Source of the DNA: Podocnemis expansa
Lineage: Eukaryota; Chordata; Testudines; Podocnemididae
Direction: 5' to 3'
DNA: 64,000 nucleotides
Assembly (NCBI GenBank): GCA_007922195.1
Contig: ML681989.1
Coordinates: 50,693,010-50,757,009 of the forward strand
Positions 33,430 to 43,608 of this stretch are shown piece after piece. A model generated the notes under the pieces. It saw only the letters and a list, made by a program, of their open reading frames with translations, had not been told where the DNA came from and searched no databases. The translations under genes were made by a program, and so were the position numbers. Position 1 is the stretch's first letter. Each line of letters begins with the position of its first letter.

Positions 33430-33662
33430 ATTATTGCTCCACACTGTTATTTGGTTATAACTGTTTTACACAGTCTTTCTTGTTCCATACTGTTATTTGG
33501 TTATAAGTGTTTTATATAGACTTCCTTGCTCCATATTGTTAATTGGTCATAGGTGTTTATGGTATCACTATAAAAGTAGGGGGTTTTTTGTTTACTTGAA
33601 CTGGAGTCCATCTCATTGGTGGGTGTTGCCGGTCCGTCGCAGTTACATTGCGAACCTGGGGA
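33430..33662 (+). repeat. Tandem repeat and LTR-like promoter block
   Basis: About three units of TTGYTCCAYACTGTTATTTGG plus TTATAASTGTTTTAYA (period near 50 bp) lead into CACTATAAAAGTAGGGGG, a good TATA context, and then GTCGCAGTTACATTGCGAAC. This order resembles a retroviral U3 enhancer array, TATA box and LTR end, so a partial ERV LTR may lie within the hAT insertion. Confidence 0.45.
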
Positions 33663-34576
33663 TCAACAAACAGCTGGGGTGCTTGAAGGGGGCCCAGACA
33701 TGCGGGGGGGGGCAACACATGCGGGAAGGGGGACCGCCCAATTAGGAGGGTTCTGGGGCCCACCAAATTATACTTTAACCACTGGAAAAAGGTGTGCTTC
33801 TCCATGGAATTGCAGGCAATTTGGAGCACTGACATCAGTGCAGGTTAGTCAAGGAAAGTGCATGACACAGACATCTTCAGCAACACTGGCCTGTACAGGA
33901 AGCTGCAAGCAGGGTCCTTCTTTCCAGACCAAAAGATCCCAATGGGTGATGTTGAGATGCCCATAATGATCCTGGATGAAGTCTACCCATTAATGCCATG
34001 GCTCACAAAGCCTTACAGGAATAACCTGAATTGCAGCAAGGAGCACTTCAGTAACAGACTGAGGAGGTACCATGACCATTGAATGTGTATGATTAGCAGA
34101 TGAAAAGATTGCTGGAGATGCTTGTGGGTTGACCACAGAGGTGGATTGCCATGCATCTGAATATGAATGTTAAGCTGCTAGGTTATTAGAGGGGTACAAC
34201 AAGGAGCCAGTCAGATCATGGAACATTGGGGGTCCATGTTGAGAATCAGAACCAATGTAGTGTTTTTGTGAACAGTGCTGTGTGTCTGTCTGTACCAGGT
34301 GAAAGTTCTGTGAGCAACACAGAAATAAAAAATGTTTATTGTTCCCACACCTTGTCTTCATAAACAAAAATGGTTTATAAACATAAACAAGTCCCTGGGC
34401 TGGAGAGGAGAAATCTGTGAGGGGCAATGTGAGCTATGACAACTGGGTCTAAATCCAGCTGTTGCTCTTATAGCTGTCTAAAGGGGTGGAGTCTAAGGGT
34501 TAATAAGATGGGCCAGAAGCTTGGTAGGAATGTGAGTAGAACATGGAAAGCAGTTCTGTAGTGATTGCAGGAAGGC

Positions 34577-34690
34577 ATGAGCTAAGGGCTAGCACCTTTG
34601 CTTAACATGCAAAAGGTCCTAGGTTCAATTCCCAGGGGGTTGGACTTGATGATCTCATGAGGTCCTTTCCAGCCCTATGATTTGATTTGA
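34577..34690 (+). mobile_element. tRNA-derived turtle SINE
   Basis: A tRNA-like head (GGGCTAGCACCTTTGCTTAA) contains a polymerase III B box, GGTTCAATTCC, at 34622-34632, followed by a tail reading GGGGGTTGGACTTGATGATC and TTTCCAGCCCTATGATTTGA, which resembles the CR1 3' end. This structure is that of cryptodiran turtle SINEs. It lies inside decayed Harbinger B. Confidence 0.85.
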
Positions 34691-34799
34691 ACTCTATCTC
34701 CAGCATCATGGCTGACTCTAGCAGCAACATCTCCTCCTTCATGGCTGTGATCATGACCGCCCAGCACACAGTTGTGGTTTCCCCTCCTTTCCTGTCTAT

Positions 34800-36590
34800 C
34801 AACTTTCTGTCTTTCAGACAGTCATTGTCTCCATACCCCTCTTCTCTCTTTTTTCTGCCTTAGAGGACTGGAGGAGTTTTTGGAACTCCTTGCTTCTCCA
34901 AAGTCACTTTCTTGTCAGCCAGAGGTACTCTGCAGATGTAGGGTGTTTTCTTGTGGAAGTTACATGTAGAAGCACAAAAAACAATGAACAGAAGCATTAC
35001 TATGGGTTCCATAACACTATAGATGCATTATTGTTAAGCACATTTCTTTTTTTACTGTCCCCTGGGAAGAGTAGAGCTCCGTGATCAGCCTGGGCATGCT
35101 GAGTTTTGCCAGGAAAAGCAGGGTGCTCATCACACTGGGGAAGATTTTGGTGGGTGTTTACTTGGGGCATAAATGCAAGTACAGAGGGACAGTTTAAAAC
35201 TCTGCCACTATTTTCCACAGACAGGGACCATGGAAGCTAATATCTTGTTCCTGAGAGTAAACAGGATGCTAGGTTGCATTTCCACCATGTGAGCAGCTTC
35301 CAACCTGGTCCCTATGCTGCCCACCTGTGAGCTGTTTTGGTCCCTGCATATGTGATTCCCAGCTGGAGCAGGATAGTGTCCTACAACAGGGGAAGGAACA
35401 AGCCACTCTATTGAGGAATCTGAGGCAGAGGACTGGCAAAACTTCCTAGAGATCTCATTGGAGGATACCTGTGAAATTGTGGTATGCATTAATGTGCTTG
35501 TCAGCAGCAGTGCATAGCTGTGCAAAAGAATGGGAAAGCACATGGAAATGAATCTACTCCTGTGCATTTCTGTCCTTTGAACTATCTCCATCATTTACAA
35601 AAGCAAGGGATCCCTGTGACTCCTGTGGTGTCAACAAGTAGCATCAGTCCCAAAAAACACCAGAGCTCCCCTCTCTTGTGTCCTGCACACCAGAGCTTCA
35701 GGGATGGGACTGGCTGGAACCCTCTGGGGTCACAAAGAGCTCCTTACTCCTTACATCAAAAAATGACCTGGTTCCTAGCTCCAGTTCCTCCGGCAAATCC
35801 ACCTTCTCATCATCGACTTCTTTGTTGGGGTCAAGTCCAGTGTCTGCTGCTGTAGGTATACAGAGATTTTCACGGGTATCTTGGGAGTGGCAGGGCTGGC
35901 TCAAGGGTCTGTGGCACCCTGAACTGGCTTTTAGTTTTGCAACCTCTCCACAGGGGGGACGTGGAACCTGGCCTTCACTCCAGCCAGCTCACCCCACCCC
36001 CAGGGCAGGGAACAGCTGGCCCAGGGATGGAGTGGACCAGCCCAGAAGTGGGGCACGAAAGCGGAGCCCGCCCCATGGGCTGGCCTGCTCCACCCCTGGG
36101 GGCGCAACGGCTGGCTTGGGAGGCTGAGAAGCTGGGTCTGGCTTCTGAGCTGACCTGTCCTGCTGCCCATAGGGCAGTGGTGCCCAAAGCCACTGCTTTA
36201 TTTGCTTATCGGTTGAGCCATCCCTGGGAAAGGGAGGTGAGGTCACTGCTGAGGATGGCTCCCAGCTCTTTATAGAGGCAGCAAGTCTATGGCTTTGCAC
36301 CACAACAAAGTTTTGGCTCCCTGACCTTCTTGTGACCAACCACAGATCTTTGATTTTTGCTTGGCATTGCAGTGTGTCCCTCTCATAGCCTTTCTCCACC
36401 ATAACGTGATCTGGTCATACATACCCAAGTTCCTTTGGCTGGAGTAGAGCTGGGACTGTATGGCTGACTCTCCCCAAATGCCAGTGAGATCCATAAGCTC
36501 CAGTGTGCTCCAAGCAAGAGAGTGTTTGGTACGTGGACCACCATGGTCAGTAGGAAAAAAGAAATGCAAGCTCTCCATGCCAATCAAGCA
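34800..36590 (-). pseudogene. Myb/SANT-like gene relic (element B)
   Basis: On the minus strand, the segment around 36310-36395 encodes EKGYERDTLQCQAKIKDLWL, the conserved second half of the Myb/SANT-like DNA-binding domain of Harbinger ORF2. After the hAT insertion (35891-36226) an acidic linker follows at 35698-35880 (DPNKEVDDEKVDLPEELE, KELFVTPEGSSQSHP), usual in these proteins. Stops and frame changes are frequent. The C-terminal exon is not clear. In intact elements this protein binds the termini and helps bring in the transposase. Confidence 0.65.
35891..36226. mobile_element. hAT MITE, CAGGGCTGGCYCAAGG family
   Basis: Ends CAGGGCTGGCTCAAGG and GGTTGAGCCATCCCTG; flanks GGGAGTGG and GGAAAGGG agree at 5 of 8. 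Same family as 22994 and 55553. It splits the Myb-like relic of Harbinger B. Confidence 0.75.
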
Positions 36591-36937
36591 GGAAGTGGAA
36601 TTTCCAAAATTCCTCGCACTTTAAAAGGGGGAGTGGTGAGTAGCTTCAGAGTAGAGGAGTTCAAACCAATGGCCAGAATTATCAGGATGGGCACTGCAAT
36701 ATACTTCTGGAGGCAATTTACCATGACATAACCAACTACAGTGTCTAGACTGAGGCTTTGTCAGTTTAAGCCAGGTGAAAAAAGCTCTACATCCTGTAGC
36801 AAGTTGGTTTTATTTTCTCAAAAAAACCAGGGTAGTTCTGTCAGCAAGGGGTGATTGCAGTGGGTGCATCAGCACTTTTTTGTCGCAGGGAAAAAACTGA
36901 TTTTGGTCAGTAAAACAGTCTAGTGTGGACCAGGCCT

Positions 36938-37369
36938 CAGAGTCAAGGTCAAAGCAAGAGAGATTTCACATCAGAAGGTAATAAGCAATTGAACTTAGAG
37001 GTTGATAGTGAAGTGCCATCTCAACCATTACTTTGGCATCTCTATCATTTGTTACTGCAATACTGTATGTGACTGGTTAACTAGGAGAAAGACAATTAGG
37101 TTTCAATTGCAAGTCTTCCAGATACTTAGCTTTATTGTCACTCTTTCACGTCTCCATTCTTGCCCTTACAAAGTGTTAAGAAGTGCTCATCTATAGTTAT
37201 AGTTTCTTTTCAATGGCTGGGAACCAACAGGAGGCAGGGGAGCTCAGTCACGAATGGACTTACCATGCTCAAAGGTGTTTTTCTTAGTTTTCTGTTTGCT
37301 GGTTAAAGAAAATGTGTATACTTCAACCGTGTTTAAAGGCTTACGTAATGGAGGCAGCCTGGTCTACAG
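36938..37369. other. No feature recognised
   Basis: About 430 bp of AT-rich DNA, no gene seen. Confidence 0.4.
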
Positions 37370-37751
37370 CAATGACTCTCAACCCTCCCCTTGGTGCCCT
37401 TTTTCAGGAGCCTGTTTGTCTTGCTACTCTCAAGTTTCAGCTCACTTAAAAACTACTTCCTTACAAAATCCGGCATAAAAATATTGAAGTGTCACAGCAA
37501 ACAGTTACTGAGAAAGGGCTTACTTGCTCATTTTTACCATACAAGTATAAAATAAATCAATTGGAATATACATATTGCATTTAATAGTATATATAGCAAT
37601 GTAAACAATCATTGTCTATATGAAATTCTAGTTTGCACTGACTTTGCTAGTGCTTTTTAAAACTAGGCAAGTATCTAGCTGAGTTGCTGTACTCCTTGGA
37701 AGACCTTTGCATACCCTTAGGAGTACATGTACCCCTGGTTGAGAGCCAGTG
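37370..37751. mobile_element. hAT MITE, CAGTGGCTCTCAACC family
   Basis: Ends CAATGACTCTCAACC and GGTTGAGAGCCAGTG; flanks GTCTACAG (37362-37369) and GTCTAAAA (37752-37759) match at 6 of 8. Interior includes CCTTAGGAGTACATGTACCC. A Harbinger MITE begins ten bases beyond its right end. Confidence 0.75.
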
Positions 37752-37761
37752 GTCTAAAAGA

Positions 37762-38204
37762 GGGTATGTCTACACTAGGGGCTAAAGTTGACTTAAAGAG
37801 GCTTAAGTTGAGTTAAGCAACTCCAGGGCCACATTTGGAGTTCCTTAAGTTGACTTAAGCACTTGCTTAAGTCGACTTAATAACTCTCACCCTTAAAGTC
37901 AACTTTAAGGGTTAAGTCAACTTTATTAAGTTGATTTAATGCAATGTGCCCTTTGAAGTCAACTTTATAAAGTCAACTTAGTGCAGTAGAGCCTTTTTAA
38001 GTCGACTTTATAAAGTTGCCTTAAGCCAGGGGACCCATTTAAAATTGATTTTATTAACTCAACTTTAAATTGGTCCCCTGGCTTAAGTCAACTTTATAAA
38101 GTCAATTTAAACAAATAGGGCCTCACTAAGTTGACTTAATAAGGTCTACTTTAAGCAGACCTTATTAAGTCAACTTTACTGAGCCCTGTAGTGTAGACAT
38201 AGCC
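37762..38204. mobile_element. PIF/Harbinger MITE, AAGTCGACTT family
   Basis: A 443-bp element with ends GGGTATGTCTACACT and AGTGTAGACATAGCC. The flanking triplet is AGA on both sides (37759-37761, 38205-38207), unlike the usual TWA. The interior is a dense array of a palindrome based on TTAAGTCGACTTAA, mostly decayed to AAGTTGACTT or AAGTCAACTT, with intact TCGA at about 37873 and 38001. Confidence 0.88.
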
Positions 38205-38256
38205 AGAGAGAGCACAAGGCTGAAGATCAGAATCCCAGCCTAATTTTTCTCTAGGC

Positions 38257-38431
38257 CAGTGGTTTTCAACCACTGTCTTGGGACACATTACTGTGTCAAC
38301 ACATAGTGGTAAGTATGCTGTGGAGACCTGGGAAGATGGCTAGATTTGGCCTGAAGGTGGGCTAGTGTAGCCTGTAGGGTTGCGATATGCACCCAAGTCT
38401 GTCAAGACCTGCAAACAGTTGAGAACCAGTA
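38257..38431. mobile_element. hAT MITE, CAGTGGTTTTCAACC family
   Basis: Begins CAGTGGTTTTCAACC, ends GTTGAGAACCAGTA, with exact CTCTAGGC at 38249-38256 and 38432-38439. Shares its interior with the copy at 23508. Confidence 0.88.
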
Positions 38432-38439
38432 CTCTAGGC

Positions 38440-39369
38440 AACAGCATCTCTTGGTAAGCCATCTGCCTCAGGATGGTGCTGAAAATCCGTATCATGTCCC
38501 ATTGTGTCTCTAGCAAGCCGACAGAGCCACATTGCAGTTGTTGTAAAAAAGGCTCCACTGTAAAAAGACTTATATAGTAGCTGCAGATGAGGTACCTTTT
38601 GCTTCCTCAAATGCAATTCTCAGTGAAGCATGAGTAAAGCCTGGACCGTGTGAAGACAAGAATGTGACATAGGAAAATGGCCTCTAACGCAACTACTTTT
38701 AATTAGAATTCATATGCAAATTTGATATCATTACCTTGGGCTTACACAGAAATTCAAACTGGTTTCCTCACTACAATAAGTGGCTCTCCCCTATCTCTAC
38801 CTCCCTACTACTAATATGTTGTTCCACACTGAATCTAAAGAAAATGCTTTGATTTTCTGAAATAGTTTGAGCAGATCCTATGACTTACACTTCCCTGCAT
38901 TTATTTTTCCTCCCATTCTGCAAGTTCTCTATCTTCAAGCATCACAAAGTGGGATTTCTCCCATGAAAGCTCATGCATTAAATACATTTGTTATTTTTTA
39001 AAATGCTACAGGACTCCTTGCTTGTTTTACTTCACTTTAATGGACAAGCAAATGGATGAACTGCCAAAGAATCCTAAGAGAATGTCATAAGTCCATTGGC
39101 CCAGAAAAGCATATGCCGGTGAACAGAAATGGTAACTAGGTATGAAGTACACCTAAGTATGAAAATAGCTATCTATACTAATGTGAGCTATGGAGAAATT
39201 TACATTGACTATCTGGGAGGGAAACCTCCTAAGCAACTTTTTATTTTTTCATATCGTATACTCAGAAATTGTTTTATATGGATTCTAGAGAGCACATTAG
39301 TATAACACTGACACAGGATACCACTTATAATATGAGTGCAAAACAAACTGCTTGAGCCCCACAAGCACT
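38440..39369. other. No gene; one fold-back arm
   Basis: One arm of the fold-back family lies at about 38950-39035 (AAGTGGGATTTCTCCCATG … TACAGGACTCCTTGCTTG). Otherwise nothing recognised. Confidence 0.5.
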
Positions 39370-39770
39370 TCCCTCACAAATGAAGCACAGCCTCAAATCC
39401 ACATAACCCCAACCTTGTCCCCTAATGCCCAATCAGACTCCTCTTTCCCCACATCTTCCTCAGCCCCCATCCCTATTCCCTAACCTTTATGTCCCCAAAC
39501 CCCCACTCCAGCCCTCCTAACCCCCCCCCCCAGTCTTCATTCCACCCCACTTCAGCCTCCCAAACCCCTCCACACCGACCTGGACCCTTCAGCCCTCATC
39601 TACATTCCCCCACTCCACCAGAACCCCTTCCACACCTCCTAAGCCTCCTCTGCCCCTATCCATCCCTCCCCAGCCCCCACTCCAGCCCTTCATAGTCCCT
39701 TCCACCACTACCAAGCCCCCACCAGCCCCTGCCCAGTCTCCTTGTCCCTCCGAGTCTCAGAGAGATGTTC
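39370..39770 (+). repeat. C-rich low-complexity region
   Basis: Dominated by CCCCCACTCCAGCCCTCC-like text with degenerate 20-40 bp periodicity. The proline/serine frame at 39489-39695 follows from composition. Confidence 0.7.
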
Positions 39771-40217
39771 CTGGTACAAACCAACTCTGTGGTGAGTGCA
39801 GATCACTAGAATCGGGTTCCCCGGCAGGCATGTGTGCAGGGGCAATCCCCGTGAATGCACATGCCGAGCTGCATAGTGGCAGTGAGGCAGCAGCTGGGGA
39901 AGTTATGTGTGGACAGTAGCAATGAGAAAGTGCGGCCCAGAAACTACCCTGCACTCTGAGCCGGGCAAGGTGGAGCCTCAGGAACAGAGCAGGCACTGCA
40001 GAGATGTTCTTCCCTCCACAACTACCTGTAGCAGCAGCAACTAGGTAACCCTCCCCCCAGCACAATTAGACAGGAGTGGGAGGTGGCACTGAGGGCTCTG
40101 ACAGGCATTGCTGGCTGGGACGGGGAGGCTGGGAAGGGGGAAGGCTGACCAATGGAAGCCACCACTGGCCAAAGCGGTGACTTTTAAGATGGCTGGGTTG
40201 AACAAGCAATCCCGAAG

Positions 40218-40344
40218 CAGGGGTTGAAGTAAGGGGACTGCACCAGAACATTGCATTCTGCCTCACTATTCTATTTTTAAGGGCCTCTGGAACTCTGGCC
40301 CCTGGAACACCATTCTGGAGCATTCCCCCTTACTTTAAACCCTG
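40218..40344. mobile_element. Short hAT MITE, CAGGGGTTRAAGTAAG family
   Basis: Left end CAGGGGTTGAAGTAAGGGG, right end CCCCCTTACTTTAAACCCTG: inverted repeats of about 20 bp. The interior CCAGAACATTGCATTCTG and CACCATTCTGGAGCATTCC resembles the start of the insertion at 32742. Flanking octamers do not match. Confidence 0.7.
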
Positions 40345-41940
40345 CTTATGTCTAGTCTGAATTTTATTACCTTCCACTTCCAACCACCGGTCCCATTTTT
40401 AAGAGACTTGTTTATTTCTTCTGTTTTTCCTAGATTTCCTTTAATAGCCTCTATTTCCACAACATTATGCCCTCACCAGAGTAATTCCTTTTGTTTGGCT
40501 TGCTTTTCTTTCACGCTCTTCTACAATTTTCCTTATTTGTTCAGAAGCAGTGTTGTTTCTAGTGTTATGCTTGTACATGGAACAATACATGAAATATGTA
40601 TTTCTGCTGTTCTCTCTCTACTTCCTCTTCAACCTCTTTCTCTTTCCCCTTCATGTTCATTATTTCCTGCCTCCTTCCCTGCTTTGGTCTCTTCCAAACT
40701 AAATAAAATACATAAATAAAAATATAGTTTTGCAGTCATCTTGCCCATGTCTCTCTTCCCTGTCCCTTTGCTCCCTATTTCCTGCATTCTTGTCTCCAGT
40801 GCATATTTTGATTCCCTCTTCATGCCAGTAACACTATTATTTACTGTTTGGAATTAGATTTCCCATAGTTGTTTTCTCTCATTACCCTCATGTTTTCTAC
40901 CTATTTTCAGGAGCTTCTGTTAAATGCAGAAGAAGAGGTATGTGTGTATATATCTATACCTATATCTCTCTCTCTCTCAATCTCTCTCTCTCTCTCTCTC
41001 TCGCTCTCTATATATATCATGTGTTTTCATCACAAACAACTGCAGTATATACATGATAGCAATTTTAATTCTGGCATTAGATTATGTATAATTTGATAGA
41101 TACACAAGCTTCATAATGCCCTTTTTTTTTTTAACACAGAGAGAGTCACTCTGGACTTATCCCAAGTGATTACTCACACACCTATAGATTCCTAATCAGT
41201 CTGTGCAAATAGAGCTACATGACATCCAAATGAAATGTTATCTACAAACCTATGGATGTCACAACTTTGTGATGAATAACTCCATAGCAATTCATTGAAT
41301 TATCTTCTTCCAGAGGAATTGTTTGTAATTCTTAATTCCTTAAAGTGCTTTGGGGCAGGGGAGAATAAATAAATAAAACTTATTTCTAGCACTGATCACG
41401 AAATTTTGGAAAACATTTCTGCCTCAATTAAAGAAGAGGCAAAGAAACTAGCTCATAAAATGATTGTCACTTGCACTGTGCTGGAGCAATATGGTAACTC
41501 ATGTTTATGAGCTGTTTTATTTGGAGTGGAAGGAAGTGACAAGAAATTTGATTCACACATCAGTCTTGTTTCTGACAGACAGGAAATGGAACTCAAATGA
41601 GACCATTTAAACCACAAAACATCAAATACTATCAGCATGGCTTAAGTAGAAACACTGTTTTCATACGTTCAATTCACAAGTAGGGGGACCTGCACCTCTG
41701 TTATGAGGGACAATTTCCTCAAGCTTCCTGGCTACCCATTTCAAAAATACACAGAAAGTGTATTATTTCAGAAAAACAGATATGAGGTCCAAGAGCCTCT
41801 CAACATGCTGTGCCTCTGATCTCACGTAACTAAGTCCACATGAGGTCCAGTTTCTGTACATGGAAACAGGAAGAGAGAAGGAGAACATATATTTAAACAT
41901 TTATCTACAAATACAGAGAAAAAGAAGCACCTGGGGCATA
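40345..41940. other. No gene; CT/TA microsatellite
   Basis: A compound microsatellite lies at about 40941-41017 (TATA/TATC, then CT repeats, then TATATATATC). The remainder is AT-rich and unremarkable; the 123-codon frame at 40348-40719 is low-complexity phenylalanine/serine and not a gene. Confidence 0.5.
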
Positions 41941-41944
41941 TTAG

Positions 41945-42845
41945 AAGTATAGGTCTGTGGCAAGGCCAAGCTCCTCAGGGGGCAGAGTCAGCCTCTATCT
42001 GGGGCGGACACACCGCTAGCATCCACTGCCCTCCCACCCATTTGGTAGGGTGAGGCAGGGCACTCTACAATTTGTAGCCTCCCAGCCCTCAAACAGGGTG
42101 AGGCAAAGCACATTAACTCAGCTCAGAGCCTTCAACCCCTCAGGCAGGGTAAGGTGAGGCAAAATATAGCCTGGATGGCGATGGGGGCTGGGAGGGGAAT
42201 GCAGGCCCGCCCACTCCACTGCCTTCCAGCCCACGGCCCTAGAAGTGGCAGAACAGCTTGATACTATGTCAGCGGGGCTCCTGCCGAATCACGCTGTCTC
42301 CCAATAGCTGGGCAAGCACCCGCTGTCCCTGGGCTACTTCCTCCCATTTTCCCTCCAGGTTACCAGGGTCCCATAGTCCTCTTCATCCTCCAGATACACA
42401 GCCAGCGGTGGTCTGGCAACTCCTCAGGTCCGTCCACCAGCGGTAATTCATCTAGGTCACAGGGGCCATGCGCCACTGGTTCCTCTAAGCTCTTAGCAGG
42501 TCATCACCTTGGGGAAAGTATAGGTCAGGGCCCGCCTCCCGGCTTCCCCAGCCATCCTCAGGCCCTGAAGGAGGGAGCTCCGGCCTCCCTGTCAGCTGGA
42601 GCTCTAGTGGCCAGTCAGTCCATCTCCTAAAAGGCTCCCCTAGTGAGTCCCTGGTCTGCCCTTTTACCCACTCCCTCATTCCCCTTGCTCCTCCCTTAGT
42701 TTCCAAGGCCAAGTCCTGTGCAGGACACCTCCCCTCACCAGGGGAAGTGCGTGAGCTTTTTGGTGCCCTGTGCTCACTGCGGTGGCCTCTGTGGCCGCGG
42801 TGGTCTCTCTCCACTACAAAGTCATACAGAATGTGTTGGGTGCGT
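41945..42845 (-). repeat. Unclassified repeat with decayed acidic coding remnant
   Basis: About 0.9 kb, richer in GC than its flanks. On the minus strand a 130-codon frame (42485-42877) contains YDFVVERDHRGHRGHRSEHR and GPDLYFPQGDDLL; just beyond it another frame has CDLDELPLVDGPEELPD. A similar CDLEELPLVED block is found in the plus-strand repeat at 54223, so the two are probably one family. No known domain recognised. The plus-strand text also repeats CAGGGTGAGGC-type motifs at 42049-42150. Confidence 0.45.
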
Positions 42846-43605
42846 TTACATAAGTTTGTTGTAGGTTGATAATTCAATAGGAGTTTAAAATACTATTTGA
42901 TTAACTTACATTCTTTTGAGATTTCTGAAGTATGTTTACTTCCATGAGTAGCAATCACCACATCAACCTGAAGGAATGGGTGAATCAAAAGCTAAATAAC
43001 TCCCTGCTAAAAGGATTAAAGTGTACAGTAGCCAAGCAACAAACTGAAAAAATAGTACAACTTTCACACAACATAATATGTCTGGTTTTGAACAGTCTCT
43101 TCTGCTGTTTACATAGCCTAGTCTAAAGTTCAAAAATAAATTTGAGTAAGAACTAACAGTACTTTAACAGGAGCCAAATATCATCCGTTTTTAATAAGCC
43201 AAACCCTAAAGTACTATCGAAAAAAACTCCCTTTGATTTCACTGGCAGTAGGAAGATCAGGATTTAGCTTTACAGTTTCAGCTGCCTAGTCATCAAATGA
43301 CTTCTAGAGAAGTAATATATCTCAGGCTAGAACAAAGGTGGATCTATGGAAGTTTTCTTCCTTCCCAGGTCCCTTGCTTATCCATTCCTGATCCAGTGAT
43401 AGGTTGCTACGTAGTTAATGCTTGCTACTATCACTTTCTTTCTCCCAGGGTCAGGTACAATTTGATGAAAAATCTTTTACGATTCCTGATAATTTGAGGA
43501 AATATCTCTCTCATACTTCCTTACCTTCAGACATTTGAGAAAAAAATGTCTGACTTCAGTTGTCCATCTAAGGCACCTATATGGCTCCAACCACCACAGT
43601 ACCTC
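42846..43605. other. No feature recognised
   Basis: AT-rich DNA with short frames only. Confidence 0.4.
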
Positions 43606-43608
43606 ATA

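Larger units (their letters stand above)
32742..33784. mobile_element. hAT-ended insertion containing a minisatellite and LTR-like DNA
   Basis: Ends CAGGGGTTAAAGTAAGC and ATACTTTAACCACTG are inverted repeats; the flanks CAAAAAGG (32734-32741) and GAAAAAGG (33785-33792) match at 7 of 8. The break in the transposase reading across it confirms the boundaries. Inside are repeated GAATGCTGTTCTGG-type blocks, a G-rich minisatellite, a 50-bp tandem repeat and a TATA-bearing LTR-like part. A related short MITE sits at 40218-40344. Confidence 0.8.
32200..34110 (+). pseudogene. Harbinger transposase relic (element B), split by an insertion
   Basis: Recognisable in pieces. Part one (about 32200-32741) carries FVELCTELSP, then in another frame CKDTRMRAAP, TMWKLTVPDHD and ANQFEVSNSTV, the helix-turn-helix region of PIF/Harbinger transposases, then MEFPNCGG just before the catalytic region. 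Part two (33793-34110) carries MHDTDIFSNTGLYRKLQAGS and YPLMPWLTKPY, the central DDE-domain text. At least two frame changes and several stops occur, and the last acidic block is missing. A 1.04-kb hAT insertion splits it. It is nonfunctional; its better-preserved counterpart is the transposase at 62893-63978. Confidence 0.8.
31747..36937. mobile_element. Decayed Harbinger transposon B
   Basis: Old two-gene Harbinger: transposase on the plus strand at left, Myb/SANT-like gene on the minus strand at right, facing each other, the mirror image of element A (45642-49962). The right end reads CAGTCTAGTGTGGACCAGGCC before TCA; the left end is less certain (CCAAGACTAGAAAGGTTTG near 31747). It is interrupted by hAT elements at 32742-33784 and 35891-36226 and by a SINE near 34580. 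Confidence 0.6.

Noticed and set aside
34577..34690. tRNA gene suggested by GGTTCAATTCC
   Set aside because: It is a tRNA-derived SINE: the tRNA-like part is degenerate, lacks a full cloverleaf and is followed by a CR1-like tail; a second copy occurs at 48215.
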